Shown: positions 22,432 to 34,078, counted from the first letter of the stretch. The stretch is DNA of 64,000 nt from Persicaria tinctoria (GCA_037127255.1 JBANSL010000017.1:67878857-67942856); one strand, 5' to 3'. The notes: generated by a model from the sequence alone, not told the origin. Numbers and translations are program-made.

Positions 22432-23018
22432 AAAAACTAATGTGCCAAAGTTGAAAATGAAATAGGCCAAAGCTAAAAATGAGATGGGCCAACTTATTAA
22501 AAAAAATAACAAATAATTATTTTGTAAAAAAATTAATAGTAATTAAACCAAGGATGAGAGTGTTGAATACCAAATTTCCGATTGTATCTTTTTTGAAAAC
22601 CGGCCAACAATCAATGAGACGATGAGTCACTGAGTGTATTTAACCGAGTCAAAATTACATATTCAAGTTTTCAACCGAGTCAAAGTCATTTATTTTAAGT
22701 AAATTATGTATTAAAGTATACAACCGAGTTAAAATTAACATAATTATCCAAACAGGTCAAATATGATTCAAGCGAAAACTCAAACAAACTATACCCACTT
22801 TGATTCAAAACTCAAACGAGACCGACCCGTCTCTTGACCTGAAACCCGAACGAGCCCGACCCACTTCAACCCGAACCCGAATGGGCATGATCCGATTTAA
22901 CCCGAAACTCGACCTATCTAAAATTCATCATGACCGAACCAGTACCCGACCATCAATTGTAACCGAATTGACTCGACCCGTCATTGAACCAACCCGAACG
23001 ACCGAATTGCCTACTCTA
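21741..23018. mobile_element. hAT-like element with perfect 8-bp TSD and CCGAC-rich arms
   Basis: Short inverted ends, TAGAGCTGGCAAAATC at the left and TAGAGTAGGCAATTCGG on the opposite strand at the right, are flanked by identical ATTCCAAA (21733-21740 and 23019-23026). Both arms are packed with degenerate AACCCGACCCGACTC repeats (about 21760-21985 and 22800-23010). The middle is AT-rich and includes an (AAT)n tract. No transposase frame is present. Eight-base duplications and TAGAG termini suggest hAT. Confidence 0.7.
22384..22429. repeat. (AAT)n microsatellite
   Basis: A perfect AAT/TAA trinucleotide run of about 45 bp inside the hAT-like element. Confidence 0.95.
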
Positions 23019-23174
23019 ATTCCAAAGTGGGCCTAAAAGAGAACACAATCTTAGCCCACAATAGAGTCCAAGACCTGAACATCCCAATGACTCACCACGT
23101 TCACACAAAATAAAGACAAAGAAGCTTCCTAATGGTGACAAAAAAAGAAAAAAGAAAAAAGAAAAAAGAAAAAG

Positions 23175-23660
23175 AAAATTTCGTTTGGTACTTCTTAGTT
23201 TTCATCAATTCTGGTTGGTGTCCTACATTTTTTTTGTCCAGTTGGTACCCCTAAGTTTTGTCAAAAGTTCGGCTCATGCCCAAAACTTATACTTTCTTCT
23301 TTTTAATGAATAAAACCATCCTTTATTACTCATCTCTTCATAAAAAAAAAACCCTTTACTTTTAACATTGAACAAAATTACCTATTATTTGACTAAATTC
23401 AATACAAAAATGACAAACCCATCTTTATTTTTAAAATTGTACAAAATCACATATTGTTTCCGAAAATTTATCGTAAAATCTACCTTTTTTCCCAAAAAAA
23501 AAAAAATTGAACAAAATCACTACGGTTTTTAAAATTGTACAAAAGATCTATTTTTTTCATACTTTGCAAAAACAAAAAAACACTAATTATTTGCCAAAAC
23601 AATATTTAACACCTATTATTTTCCAAAATGATATTTAACCTATAGCTCACTAACTTTAAA
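23175..23660 (+). repeat. Left arm of a long inverted repeat enclosing the LINE
   Basis: TCGTTTGGTACTTCTTAG, GGTTGGTGTCCTACA, CCAGTTGGTACCCCTAAG and TTTTGTCAAAAGTT are matched in order by the reverse complement of 32368 leftward. Similarity continues through the AT-rich part with recurring ACAAAATYAC.TATT phrases. This is the arm of a foldback or long-TIR transposon. Confidence 0.75.
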
Positions 23661-23702
23661 CTTTTTTTTTTATTATTAGGAAAAATTTGGGGTGGGCTGG
23701 AC

Positions 23703-26700
23703 CTACCCGGCAGCATCCTTGCGGATGAGGTCAAGAAGACCTGGGTTATTTTTAATATCGACTCCTCGGGCAGAGTAGCTAAGGTGTGCAACCTTATCCG
23801 CCACTCTATTGCCCATACGAGGAACATGAAAGAACTCTACTTCTTCCACAGTCGATAACAGAACTTGAGCATCCGAAAGTATTAGTTCGACCTCCCAAGG
23901 GCAGTTAGATTTTCTATTGAGGTGGTCAATGATTATTTTACTATCTCCTTCTATTTGGATCTTTTCAATATTGAGTTGCCGCACTTGTTGGATCCCTATT
24001 TTAAGAGCTAATGCTTCCGTTGTGAGTGGTGTTTGTTTTCCCAACCGTTGGTGGTGTACAGAAATTGGGTGGCCTTCCCAGTCCCTAATGATGGCACCAG
24101 CAGAGCTGTCGCCATTAGAAAGAGTTGATCCGTCGAAATTGAGTTTGTACGTTCCCCGGGGAGGTTTGCGCCAGGAAACTGTTTTTTGCTTCTGACATTT
24201 AGGAGGGTACCGACGAGAAGGCCGGAAATCCTCCTCAAAGTCGGCCTCAGCTGCAGATGTTTTTTTCCAGTTATCCATATGGGATTTGATTAGTCGTAAG
24301 ACTTTATCCTTTTGCGGGATTGCGGCCTGCTGAAAAAGATGTTGGTTCCTAATATACCACGTCGTCCACCACGAAAAAGCGAGGTCGTTCAGAGCAGAAG
24401 AATTTAGGATCCTCCCTAGAAGAGATAGAATAGGCTTAAAATCCCGGGATTGTACAATCAAGCCGGCAGTTTGTGTTTGGACTTGGGACGGAAGCTGGTG
24501 GATTGCTTGGATAAAGGGACATTCCAGAAACAAATGGACCTCGTCCTCTGGTGCCGCATTACACAAAGAGCAGGTTGAAGAGACAGAAGTTCCTCGGTTG
24601 GACAGCCTAGAAGCAGTTGGGAGCCCGTCTTGAGCTATTTTCCAAAGAAAGTTAATGACCTTCGGGGGGATATTACTCTTCCATATCCAAGCATTACTGT
24701 CCGGGAGTGATGTTGACTGAGCTGTTATCAATTTATATGCACTGGCAGTAGTGAACCAGCCTTCCCTATCCGGCCACCAGTATAAGCGGTCTTGCAAAGT
24801 GGAGGCAGGGAGAGGGATGTCAAGGATCTCATTCACTATATCAATAGGAAGAACCCCTTGGAGTTTTTCTTTCCACCACTTCCCCCCCCAAAATGTAATC
24901 ACTGACAGTTTCGTCTTGATTGTAATTTCGAGGGCATTCTTCCCTGGCCGACAGAGAAGATGTTGTGATCCAATTATCTGTCCAAAACTTAATTGATCGG
25001 CCGTTTCCTACAGACCAAATAAGACCCTTTTTAAATTTATCAATTAAAGCAGACAACTTGGACCACTGCCAAGAACTGGACCCCGTGTTTTTGTAGTAAA
25101 AAATACTGGCAGAGCGCAGGTATTTATGTCTAATCAATGACACCCATACATTACTAGGCTCAGCCAGAATTTTCCACAACAGTTTCATCTGGAGAGCCAC
25201 ATTCATATCGCTAGATTTTTGGATCCCCAACCCCCCAAAAAGCTTCGGTTTGCAGATCCTGTCCCGGCTAATCAGCGGACGGTACTGAAGATCCTTGTTC
25301 CAGAAGAAAGAGCGATTTATCTGGTCGAGTTCTTTGTGCAAAGTAGCGGGGAGCATGAAATTCTGCATAATATATAGTGGCTTAGCGGAGAGGTTGGAGT
25401 TGATAAGGGTGGCACGACCTTGTTGGGAGAGGGCATTAGCCCTCCATTTTGTTAATTGTTGTTTAGACTTACAGATGATATCTTCGAACGTGGTTTTGGT
25501 AACTCTTCCATTGATAATGGGATAACCTAAATACATTTCTAAGGAATTATCATTTGAAATATTGAGGCAGGTACACAGCTCAAGGATCCTGTGATTCGTA
25601 ATACCTTTCGTGGCTTGGAAACTAGATTTATGGTAATTCACCTTTTGGCCCGACACTTTGCAGTATGAGTCAACAATCGTCTTTACTTTGTTCCCTGCCA
25701 TCAAGCTGCCTTTTGAGAAGATAATGATATCGTCCGCAAAGGAAAGGAACGGGATCCGAGGGTTGTTATGTCCAATCGGGAAACCAATGTGTGTTTTGTC
25801 TAGACTAGCTTCAGCAGCTAGTTTCCGAGCCAGAATCTCAGCCCCTAAAATGAATAGAAAGGGAGATAAAGGATCCCCCTGGCGGAGGCCCCGTGTGGGA
25901 TAAATTAGATCCGTATGACCGTTGTTGACTAGTACCGAGAAAGAAACCGTCGTGATACATTCCATTACCCAAGAGATAAACGTGTCGTGGAATCCAAACC
26001 TTTGAAGCACCTTTTTTTATATAATTCCAGTCGACTCTATCATATGCTTTTTCCATATCTAGTTTTATAGCTAGCCATCCTTCTTGACCCCTCCTACTTT
26101 TGTAAGAGTGGAAAATTTCATGAGCTATCAGGACATTGTCTTGAATAGCCCGGTCTGATACAAAAGCACCCTGAAAAGGATGTATTAGTTTACCAACAAC
26201 TTTTTTCATTCTGTCAGTTAAGATTTTGGATATAATTTTGTAGACATTGGAGCATAAGCTGATAGGGCAATAGTGACAGGTGGCCGAAGGATCGTCTCTT
26301 TTAGGGAGGAGGGAGATAAATGTGTGGTTTATTTGTTTAAGCATTTTTCCAGAGTGGAAAAACCCTTTAACCGCACAGATTACAAATTTGCCTACAATAT
26401 CCCAATATTTTTTTTAAAATTCAGCTGTAAAACCATCAGGGCCCGGGGATTTGTTCTTCCCAAGGTTGAAGACCGCTGTTTTAATTTCCGTGTTAGATGG
26501 TAGTTTTATGAGAAAATTGTTTTCCTCCGGCGTGATGGAGTGTTGTATAAGGTCCAACAACTCACCGAGGAGCCTGTCGTCTATTGGTTCTTTCTTAAAT
26601 CTTTTCTCAAAATCCTTTTTTATCTCATTCTTAACATTCTCTACGCCCACAATCACCGTGCCAGAGGACGAGGTGATGTTGCGAATTTGTTTCCTGTGCC

Positions 26701-27670
26701 TTCGACCCGTCGCCACCCGGTGAAAATAAGCTGTGTTGGAATCCGAGAGTTTGAGGTGTTTGGTCTTTGCTCTTTGGCTCCAAAACGATTTTTGAAATAG
26801 TAAAAGTTTCTCTTTCTTAATGATGATGCGCTTTTCCTTGCTTTCGTTTAATTGAGGGTCAATCCCAACTCCAGAGGATTGAATATGTAGGAGCTCCGAC
26901 TCCACCTCTTTCAGTTGACGGAAAATGTTTCCGAAGCTCGTTTTATTCCATTCTTTTGCCTTTTTTTTCAGGAATTTTTGTTTGAACATTAATTGGAACA
27001 TGGAAGAGCCAGGGCAATTAGCCTGCCAGGATTGCTTGACTACATTACGGAAATCTTTCCGAAGTAGCCAGACATTTTCGAATTTAAAAGGCGGGGCTTT
27101 GAAGCTAGGATTAACCTCCATGTGAACAGGTTACCAAAGGTTGTAAGGTCTAGAAGTGAGCATTCGTTTTTGAACGAGATAAGTCGAGAGAACCTGGATA
27201 TCCGGGGAGAGGCCCCGCCGAATTTGACAGTAATGCAGAGTCTCTCATTGAGATCACCCATAACCATGCACGGAATAGGTGAGTCGTTGACAATTGTTTT
27301 TAACATTTCCCAACATGGTTCTTTTTTGCCAGGTGTCGGCGGTGCATAGACAAATAGGATTAAGATCGGAAACCCATCCAGCAGGCTTTCCAGCCTAAGA
27401 CCGATAATACGCGGTAAGTTAACAGCAATGGCGATATTAAAATTTAACAACTGGTGAGATTTCCAAAGGACTTCTATTCCGCCGGATCGCCCGATAGCCG
27501 GTGACCAAGCCCAATCCAATATTTCTCCACGTCTTGTCGTCCGGAATGTTTTTCGTCTTCGTTTCCGCTAGTGCCATGATTTGAATTCGTTCATTTTTAC
27601 ACATTGAATCAATTTCCGTCCAGAAAGTTCTTTTTCCTATCCCCCTACAATTCCAGAAGCACGTATTCAT
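23703..27670 (-). pseudogene. LINE ORF2: endonuclease, reverse transcriptase, zf-RVT, RNase H
   Basis: It starts MNTCFWNCRGIG (27670), the standard opening of the apurinic endonuclease domain, with LAETK following. Endonuclease continues in a second frame at 27519-27040 (VYAPPTPGKKEPCW, GDLNE). The reverse transcriptase follows: KSPGPDGFTAEF (to 26414), LDMEKAYDRVDW (near 26060), RQGDPLSPFLFIL and the catalytic FADD box (about 25730). A zf-RVT region (SLCNAAPEDEVHLFLECPF) and an RNase H domain with KLNFDGS, TEALAL and EGDSK lie near 24550 and 24130-23900. At least five frame changes break the 1,300-codon polyprotein. The catalytic motifs themselves are intact, so inactivation is moderately recent. 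Confidence 0.85.
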
Positions 27671-29301
27671 ATATAGCTGTCGATGGAAAAAGGACTTGTT
27701 TTCGGAGTCCTTAACCCAAGATGATTTTTATGTAGCATTGGACTTGCTAAAGTAACCGGATAAGCCCGTGTAGTCTTACCACTTATAAAACAAATGCATT
27801 TCAACGTGTTTTTAATAAGGTACTTAATATCACAAATGTATTCCACCAATGTTTTAAACATGTGGTAAACAAAACGTATATAGCCTACATACCCAGGGCT
27901 AGTGAGATTACCCCAAATCCAACTTAAAAAATAGATTTGAGGTGTGGTTTTCAACAAATAGATGGAGCAGAATTCGAACACATCATTTCTGCAGGGTGTG
28001 TAATCCCACAGCTCGTGCAAATGTATTAGAGAACAAATTACTACCACATTTATGTCAAAGGCCAAAAGTAAGCAAGGCCCAATCCATATGGTGAAGCAAA
28101 CATTTTTAGTGAAAGGCAAACAAGCAGCTGTCGGAAAGTAAAGTTGGGCATTAATAAAGGCACACCAGTAGGCATGTCCCAAAATCACCTTCTTCAAAGA
28201 CTGGTTCAGCACCACCCAGAAGGGGATGACTTCGCTAAAGGGGACTTTTCTAGTGTAAATTATAATTAACAAGAGGCAAATTTGAGCATACCGTTTTGTA
28301 GGACTAAGCTGCAGAGTCCTTGGATCGATTGGCTTTTGAGATATAAGTTTGCATAAAGTCTTATAGCGCCTTATGATATGGACAAATACACCGCCCTTAT
28401 GCCAGGCCATGCTCGGCCAAACGACAGATTTCCTGCACTGAAACCCAGCCCAGTAAGTGAACCACCCAACCCAGCACAACCAATGCAATAATTTGATCAG
28501 ATAATATGAGATGGAAAGGGACCAACATTGAAGCCCCAAAATCAACTGCAATCCATCCACAAGAGGGACGAGATACACGCAGCAGCGTAGGCAGGTCGGT
28601 AGGAATGCAAACAGCGCACCTGGATGGATTGGAACCCCGCAAGGACGTACACAGCAGGTCCAGGATTCATCAATGGTTAGTGAAGCACGAGCCAGTTTCA
28701 GCCAACCTAAACAGTTGTTGAGAACCCAGCAGGGGAGTTTGATAAACACACAATTCCAAAAGCATACGCATATGAAGTTGTAGGAAGGGTCACAGCGAGA
28801 ATACGCTAAACGGTTAGATTTAATACATAATAGATAGTAATTACAGGGCAGACTGCCATAGTTGGCACCAGTACAAGCATATACCCATTGAAACTGCAAT
28901 CTAATAGACGATGATAGAAGAAAGCATGAACGGAGCGTAGCCCGTGTGCAGTTGAGATTACTAATGAAGTTATAAACTACTACCATTAAGAAACATGATT
29001 TAAACGAAATCTTGAACCGACCACCGAAGAGCAACCATAGTAGCAAGCCGAAAGAGAACCCAAAAGTAGGTTGGCGTCGGACCGGTGGCGAATTCAACAC
29101 TCCAAAATAGATTGCCCCGCTAAACCAAAAGGGGCAATCAGGCAAGTAGTGGAAAGGGGCACTAACCATGGACACGTTTGTTGCTACTTGCCGGCATATC
29201 GGAGCAAGCAGTGTCGGTTTCATCCAATTGTAGCTTCCTCTTGCAGGAGGACGACCTAGACATGGAGACGGAACCATGGGTGGCCGACTGCACAACCACA
29301 C
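27667..29301 (-). CDS. 544-codon open frame between LINE ORF1 and ORF2
   Basis: A frame open from 29301 to 27667 overlaps the end of ORF1 by about 140 bp. Its TGA shares bases with the ORF2 ATG (ATGA at 27670-27667). The translation is rich in Cys, Trp, Tyr, Phe and Leu and matches no domain I know. Flanking ORFs carry frameshifts while this frame is intact. It may be an unselected frame that is open by chance in a stop-poor spacer, or a third LINE ORF placed for stop-restart translation. I treat protein status as unproven. Confidence 0.3.
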   Translation of the reverse strand: MWLCSRPPMVPSPCLGRPPARGSYNWMKPTLLAPICRQVATNVSMVSAPFHYLPDCPFWFSGAIYFGVLNSPPVRRQPTFGFSFGLLLWLLFGGRFKISFKSCFLMVVVYNFISNLNCTRATLRSCFLLSSSIRLQFQWVYACTGANYGSLPCNYYLLCIKSNRLAYSRCDPSYNFICVCFWNCVFIKLPCWVLNNCLGWLKLARASLTIDESWTCCVRPCGVPIHPGALFAFLPTCLRCCVYLVPLVDGLQLILGLQCWSLSISYYLIKLLHWLCWVGWFTYWAGFQCRKSVVWPSMAWHKGGVFVHIIRRYKTLCKLISQKPIDPRTLQLSPTKRYAQICLLLIIIYTRKVPFSEVIPFWVVLNQSLKKVILGHAYWCAFINAQLYFPTAACLPFTKNVCFTIWIGPCLLLAFDINVVVICSLIHLHELWDYTPCRNDVFEFCSIYLLKTTPQIYFLSWIWGNLTSPGYVGYIRFVYHMFKTLVEYICDIKYLIKNTLKCICFISGKTTRAYPVTLASPMLHKNHLGLRTPKTSPFSIDSYI

Positions 29302-31487
29302 CAGAGATACCAGCTACAGCAGCAACAGATAGAGAAACAAACATGGTGTCACCTTGAGGAGCAACATCAGCGAGGCGCACCTCGGTAGAGGGGGCAAAGT
29401 CTTCCAGCATCCTATCCAGAGCATCATAGGTGAAATCAGCAGGTAGAGCCCTGCACTCGTGCATTACCTCTGGATCTTCATCGTAATCAACCATATCAAG
29501 GTCGAACACCTCGTAAAAAGCAGAATCAGAGAGAGCCGGATCGTAGCCTGGGGAGCCAAAGTTCTCAGAAGCCGAGACAATCTCCGGCTGAACATCAGTA
29601 ACCGTGTAGGCAGTGGTGTTGGTAGTTTCCATGGGAGCGCCAGTAGCAGGTTCCGGGGCCGGAAATGGAGCCGCAGAAACACAGACAGTGGAGGGAGCAG
29701 TGATCCCCGGCAAAGTTGGCGGAGTACCAACCACCAGAGCAACGGGAGCTTTGGTAAGGGTAGGGTCACTTGGGACCTCTGGCATGGCAGCATAGGAGTC
29801 CTCGACACTGTGAGAGGACAAAGAGTTGGAAGAGTCCGAGGTATCATCAACGTTCGAGCCAAATAAGGCTAGAAGCGCAGCCTTGGAGTGGCCGAATCTA
29901 GGCGGAGGAGCCTTCTTCTTTGAGGCAACACGAACCCACTCTCCTGCAGCCCCAGAGTCTGCCATAGCAGGAGGGGCGTCCTCCGCAAGGTGATCGGCAG
30001 AGACCGGAGCAGCATGCTCAGAAGGCAAGTTAGCCAATCTCGATGGGCAATCACCAAAATCGTGATCAGCAGCCCCACAAGCGCCATAGCCTTCGGAGTT
30101 GTCCTCAATCCAGATTGGGTAAGAAACTAACTCCTCCGCTTCATTGAGAACTTGAATCCGAAATTCACGGATCCTAGTGATATCGACAGAAGCACAGACA
30201 CGCGGATAGCGGAATCTCGCTCCATTCTTACCAAAAAGCTACAACTCTGATTACATCGTCAATCTTGTTACCCTCAATAAGATCAGTCAGCACTTTATCG
30301 CTGATGTACTTCACAGGCAGCCCCGGAATACGAATCCAAACATCCAGGGTGGTAAGCGACTCCAAGAGAGGATCGAAATCAATTCTCCAAGATCTGATAA
30401 CCAACATTTGTTTTTTGACATGAAACGGCCTGCCATGCCACACCTTCTTGCAATCCTCCGCCAAATCAAACAGAATTTCCATCCAATTATTCCTCATCGG
30501 GATGATTTGGAATCCACCATTCAGGAATTTCCAGTCGAAAGAGATCTTTTTCCTAATAGTGATGATCGACACCGGCTCGCCGATGATGGTAGCGAAGACG
30601 GATGTCTGGCTAAGATTCACAATATTGTCTTGAACACCATCAAGAACCCCTTTCAATTTCTCCAGATTGAGGGACTGCCTCTTGTGCTTGATCTTTTTTC
30701 CTGCATTAAATTGAACACTATACCCTACCGGAAGAGAAGTAGCATCAGTTGTGTTATTGGCCTCGCTAGGAGGGTTTGGGCCCTTTCGGGATTTAGGAGG
30801 GGAGGGGAACGAGTCCTCTACACCCATTGGTTCCTTACCTGATCGATGAGCGGACCGAGATGAGTCCTCCATGAACAGCCTGAGCAGCAAACAGTTGTCG
30901 ACACCATAGAGGAAGGAGAGGAAAGAAGAGTGAATCTGTGAAATTAGAGGAGCGAAGAGGGATTGGAGAAAGGGAGAAGGCAGCCCTACTAGCCAGTTTA
31001 TAGCAGTCTCAAACCAATTCTTTAGGAGGGAGCAGTTGAGATTAGCGAAGATCTCGCCAGTAACAAAAAACAGACTCCAACCCCGCCGAAAAGATACAGC
31101 AAATCTCGAACAGTGGAATCGCCTATGAAGAGCGGCCCAAGGAGGGGGTTTCACAGGACTCCTAGGGGGTGGATTTAGGAAAAACAATTGATCAATTAGA
31201 GCAATTACCCAGACTAACAGTGAAATCTCACATCTAGGATAGGAAAGTCTAAACCTAGACACATCGCAGAGGGATGATCTGGCTTCATCCAGAGACAACA
31301 AGAGAGCAAGAGCTCCCCCCCACCAATGATTGCTTCTAGGGGTGAGCACGATGCTACGCCGCCAGTAGAGGGGGCAGATTCGGTGGCCGCCATAGCCAAC
31401 GTGGGATGGGGCAAATGCTCGAGGAGGATGTTCGGCCTCAACCGAGTAGATTTCTGATTGGGCACGTGTTGCGCGTTCTCCCTTCAT
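29162..31487 (-). pseudogene. LINE ORF1: DUF4283-type nucleic-acid-binding protein, frameshifted
   Basis: The central part (about 30720-30230) carries the DUF4283 pattern seen in plant LINE and gag-like proteins: LVIRSWRIDFDPLLESLTTL, then DVWIRIPGLPVKYISDKVL. The first frame ends at VVAFW-stop near 30228. The continuation (KNGARF, CASVDITR) is in the next frame, which fits one lost T in a TTTTT run. A degenerate CCHC-like cluster (C-G-A-A-D-H-D-F-G-D-C) lies near 30060. The C-terminal part (30037-29162) is Ser/Pro/Ala-rich and ends close to the spacer frame. The region upstream of about 30870 may be untranslated. Confidence 0.75.
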
Positions 31488-31499
31488 TCCGGGTAACCT

Positions 31500-32368
31500 C
31501 CACTCTTAGGCAAAATGCTGGTTTGATTTTTAAACATTTGTAAATGTGATTGATCAATTTAACCAAATAATTGATTATATTTTTATTGAAAAAGAAAAGT
31601 AAAGTTTATTTTATTTCATTTTGTTCTCTTACAAAAGAAAAATATAATAAAAGATTAATCATTCTTATCTTATTAGAGTTTATGTATTCCAAACAAAATA
31701 AATGAATAACACATTCTTTTTATGATATAAGAAGTGGTTTTGTGCATTTATTAAAGCATAAAGGGTGGTTTTACACAAAGTATGGTTTTAGGAAGTATTT
31801 TTTTTGTAATTTATAGGTTAACTATTTTTGTTCACATAATAAGACGGTGGATTTGTGAAAAGTTTCGTAAATAATGGGTGATTATATACATGCAAATACA
31901 ATGATTGACAAATAATGAGATTTGTTTTTTACAAACTATGAAAAATATATAACGGATCTTTTGTTTGGCAAAATCGTACAATGTTTGACAAATAATGAGA
32001 TTCGTAATGTTAAGAATAATGGTTGATTTTCTTCAAAAAAAAATGGAAACAATGGGCGATTTTTTGCTAAAGCTTTGACAATGTTGTATGATTTTGTTAA
32101 TTTTTAAAAATAAACGTGGTTTCGTCACTTTTCTATTGAATTCAGTTAAATAATAGGTAGTTTTGTTCAATGTTAAAAGTGAAAGGGTTTTTTTATGAAA
32201 AAAAAAAGAAAAAAATAAAGGGTGATTTTATTCATTAAAAAGGAGAAAATATGAATTTTGGACATGAGCATAACTTTTGACAAAACTCAGAGGTACCATC
32301 CAGACTAAAAACAAGTGTGGGACACCAACCGAAATTGTTATAAACTCAGGAGCACCAAACGGAAATTC
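31500..32368 (-). repeat. Right arm of the long inverted repeat
   Basis: Mirrors 23175-23660 in inverted orientation: AACTCAGGAGCACCAAACGGAAATTCC at its right end corresponds to the left arm's start. This arm is longer, and its inner part contains repeated ACAAATAATGRGATT phrases. No coding region. Confidence 0.7.
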
Positions 32369-32600
32369 CCTAAAAAAAATTGTATCTCTGTAATCGGTTT
32401 TGAAAGCAAATAGTACAGTTCGCAATTTCTATAACAGCAACAACAACAACAATGGTGCACCACCACAGCCAAGCAACAAAATAGTACCGTTAAAGCATTC
32501 ACAAACACACCACCACACATCTCTCTCTCAAACCATATCAACACTGTAGACCCCCACTCTCAATGTCTCTCTATTACGATGCACCTTTCCCCGACACCGA

Positions 32601-33038
32601 ATGGACCCTGCGGCGAGCGGTCAAGCAGGAATGGGCGAGATTCGAGGCGAGAACGACCCTCCGGCGAGCAGTAGCACCGAAAACCCTATGATGAGCACCG
32701 AGATTCGAACCGAGAATGACCCTCCGGTGAGCGGTGGCACCGGAAACCCTACGGGGAGCACCGAGATTCTAGTCGGGAACGACCCTCCGACGAGCGGTGG
32801 CACCGGAAATCCTACGGTGAGCACCGAGAATCCTACTCCGGCGAGCGGTGGCACCGGAAACCCTACGGTGAGCACCCAAACATCCTTTCATTCTCATTTT
32901 GAAATTTCTTATGAAAATGACTACCATTTTTGTGTTTTCAACCCCCTCATTGCATATTATTTATTGTCATTTCTGTGTCATTTTCATATTATTAAACATT
33001 TATTGAGTCAAATCCAAACCGATGGCGAACTAGTCTAA
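32601..33038 (+). CDS. Hypothetical protein exon with ~17-residue repeats (copy 1)
   Basis: After MDPAASGQAGMGEIRGENDP the frame repeats a unit close to STEI-R-ENDPP-SGGTGNPT about four times. The exon then reaches GTGAGCACC, a possible donor near 32868, and the frame beyond 32900 loses this character. The repeat is hydrophilic and low-complexity. I know no family. A near-identical copy lies 1,163 bp downstream. A downstream segment encoding VEVADRLQEEVGCSDSDSSE (33085-33150) may be another exon. Confidence 0.4.
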   Translation: MDPAASGQAGMGEIRGENDPPASSSTENPMMSTEIRTENDPPVSGGTGNPTGSTEILVGNDPPTSGGTGNPTVSTENPTPASGGTGNPTVSTQTSFHSHFEISYENDYHFCVFNPLIAYYLLSFLCHFHIIKHLLSQIQTDGELV

Positions 33039-33193
33039 TAGCAGAAACCGTTGAATGACACATATTATCAAATGCCTAATTAGTGGAAGTTGCTGATAGG
33101 CTGCAGGAAGAGGTCGGTTGTTCAGACTCCGACAGTTCAGAGGAACAATTAGGAGGCTGTTGGAAGAGGTCACGATTCTGATGACGAGTGGAT

Positions 33194-33455
33194 GTAAGAC
33201 GCGTGGTCTTAAGAGGTGCTAGTCCATGTCACTTAGCCCTCTCATGTCCGTTAAAGGTGCTAGTCCATGCCACCTAGCCCTCTCATGTTCGTTGTCCTCA
33301 CTTGGAGCCTGAAAAGGAAGAGCTCTTATGACTTGGGTAGGGCTTGACTCACTTATAAATCACTCCGTACATCCTTATTACATCTGATGTGGGACGATAG
33401 TGTTACAATCTCCTTCACTTAAAGCACTCACGGCACCGTCATACCCAAGGGACTG
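33194..33455 (+). repeat. TRIM-like LTR plus part of the internal region
   Basis: Starts TGTAAGACGCGTGGTCTTAAGAGG and ends GATAGTGTTACA, then continues with the internal phrase CACTTAAAGCACTCACGGCACCGTC of the element at 34727. The second LTR is missing here. It is part of the local tandem duplication. Confidence 0.5.
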
Positions 33456-33793
33456 CCACTGCCAACAACAACAATGGTGCACCACCACTGCCAAGCAACA
33501 AAATAGTAACGTTAAAGCATTTGCAAACACACCACCACACATCTCTCTCTCAAACCCTATCAGCATTGCAGACCCCCACTCTCAATCTCTCTCTATTACA
33601 ACACCAACAACAACAATGGTGCACCACTACTTCCCAGCAATAAAATAGTACCGTTAAAGCATTCGCAAACACACCGCCACACATCTCTCTCTCAAATCCT
33701 ATCAGCACTGCAGACCCCAACTCTCAATCTCTCCCTATTACGACGCACCTTCCCCGATATCGAATAGACCTTGCGGCGAGCGGTAAAGCTGGA

Positions 33794-34078
33794 ATGGGCG
33801 AGATTCGAGGCGAGAACGACCCTCTAGCGAGCGGTAGCACCGGAAGCCCTACGATGAGCACCGAGATTCGAACCGAGAACGGCCCTCCGGCGAGCGGTGA
33901 CACCGGAAACTCTACGGGGAGCAGCGAGATTCGAGTCGAGAACAACCCTCCGACGAGCGGTGGCACCGGAAACCCTACGGTGAGCACCGAGAATCCTACT
34001 CCAGCGAGCGGTGGCACCGGAAACCCTACAGTGAGCACCCTAAACATCCTTTCATTCTCGTTTCGAAATTTCTTATGA
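33794..34078 (+). CDS. Hypothetical protein exon with ~17-residue repeats (copy 2)
   Basis: Tandem duplicate of the exon at 32601. The first ATG has become ATA (CGAATAGACC at 33763), so the frame can start only at MGEIRG (33794). The repeats read TEIRTENGPPASGDTGN and relatives, and the same GTGAGCACC lies at the end (near 34030). Amino-acid changes are frequent between copies, which suggests weak constraint. Confidence 0.35.
   Translation: MGEIRGENDPLASGSTGSPTMSTEIRTENGPPASGDTGNSTGSSEIRVENNPPTSGGTGNPTVSTENPTPASGGTGNPTVSTLNILSFSFRNFL

Larger units (their letters stand above)
23661..31500 (-). mobile_element. L1-type LINE, nearly full length, degenerate
   Basis: On the minus strand, in order: ORF1 with a DUF4283-like domain (31487-30228, then 30037-29162), a long open spacer frame (29301-27667), and ORF2 with endonuclease, reverse transcriptase, zf-RVT and RNase H regions (27670-23703). 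The 3' end is an A-rich tail (seen as T10 then TATTATTA at 23662-23678). This is the usual architecture of plant L1 elements with RNase H. Several frameshifts break both ORFs, so it is not autonomous now. Target duplications were not found with confidence. It lies between the arms of a long inverted repeat and so probably inserted into that element. Confidence 0.85.
32440..33745 (+). repeat. ~145-bp leader repeated three times
   Basis: The unit starting ACAACAACAATGGTGCACCACCA and including CACACATCTCTCTCTCAAA, CAGACCCCCACTCTCAATCTCTC occurs at about 32440-32590, 33464-33600 and 33606-33745. The first and third copies precede the two coding-like exons below, so they look like promoter or 5' leader sequence duplicated with them. 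Confidence 0.8.

Noticed and set aside
21719..23036. Arg/Thr/Pro-rich open frames
   Set aside because: Translation of the degenerate CCGAC repeats in a transposon; no coding evidence.
29459..29866. Plus-strand frame of 135 codons
   Set aside because: Shadow of LINE ORF1 on the opposite strand.
23175..32368. A defence-like or novel operon-like system in the LINE region
   Set aside because: All conserved motifs fit LINE ORF1 and ORF2; the inverted arms fit a foldback element.
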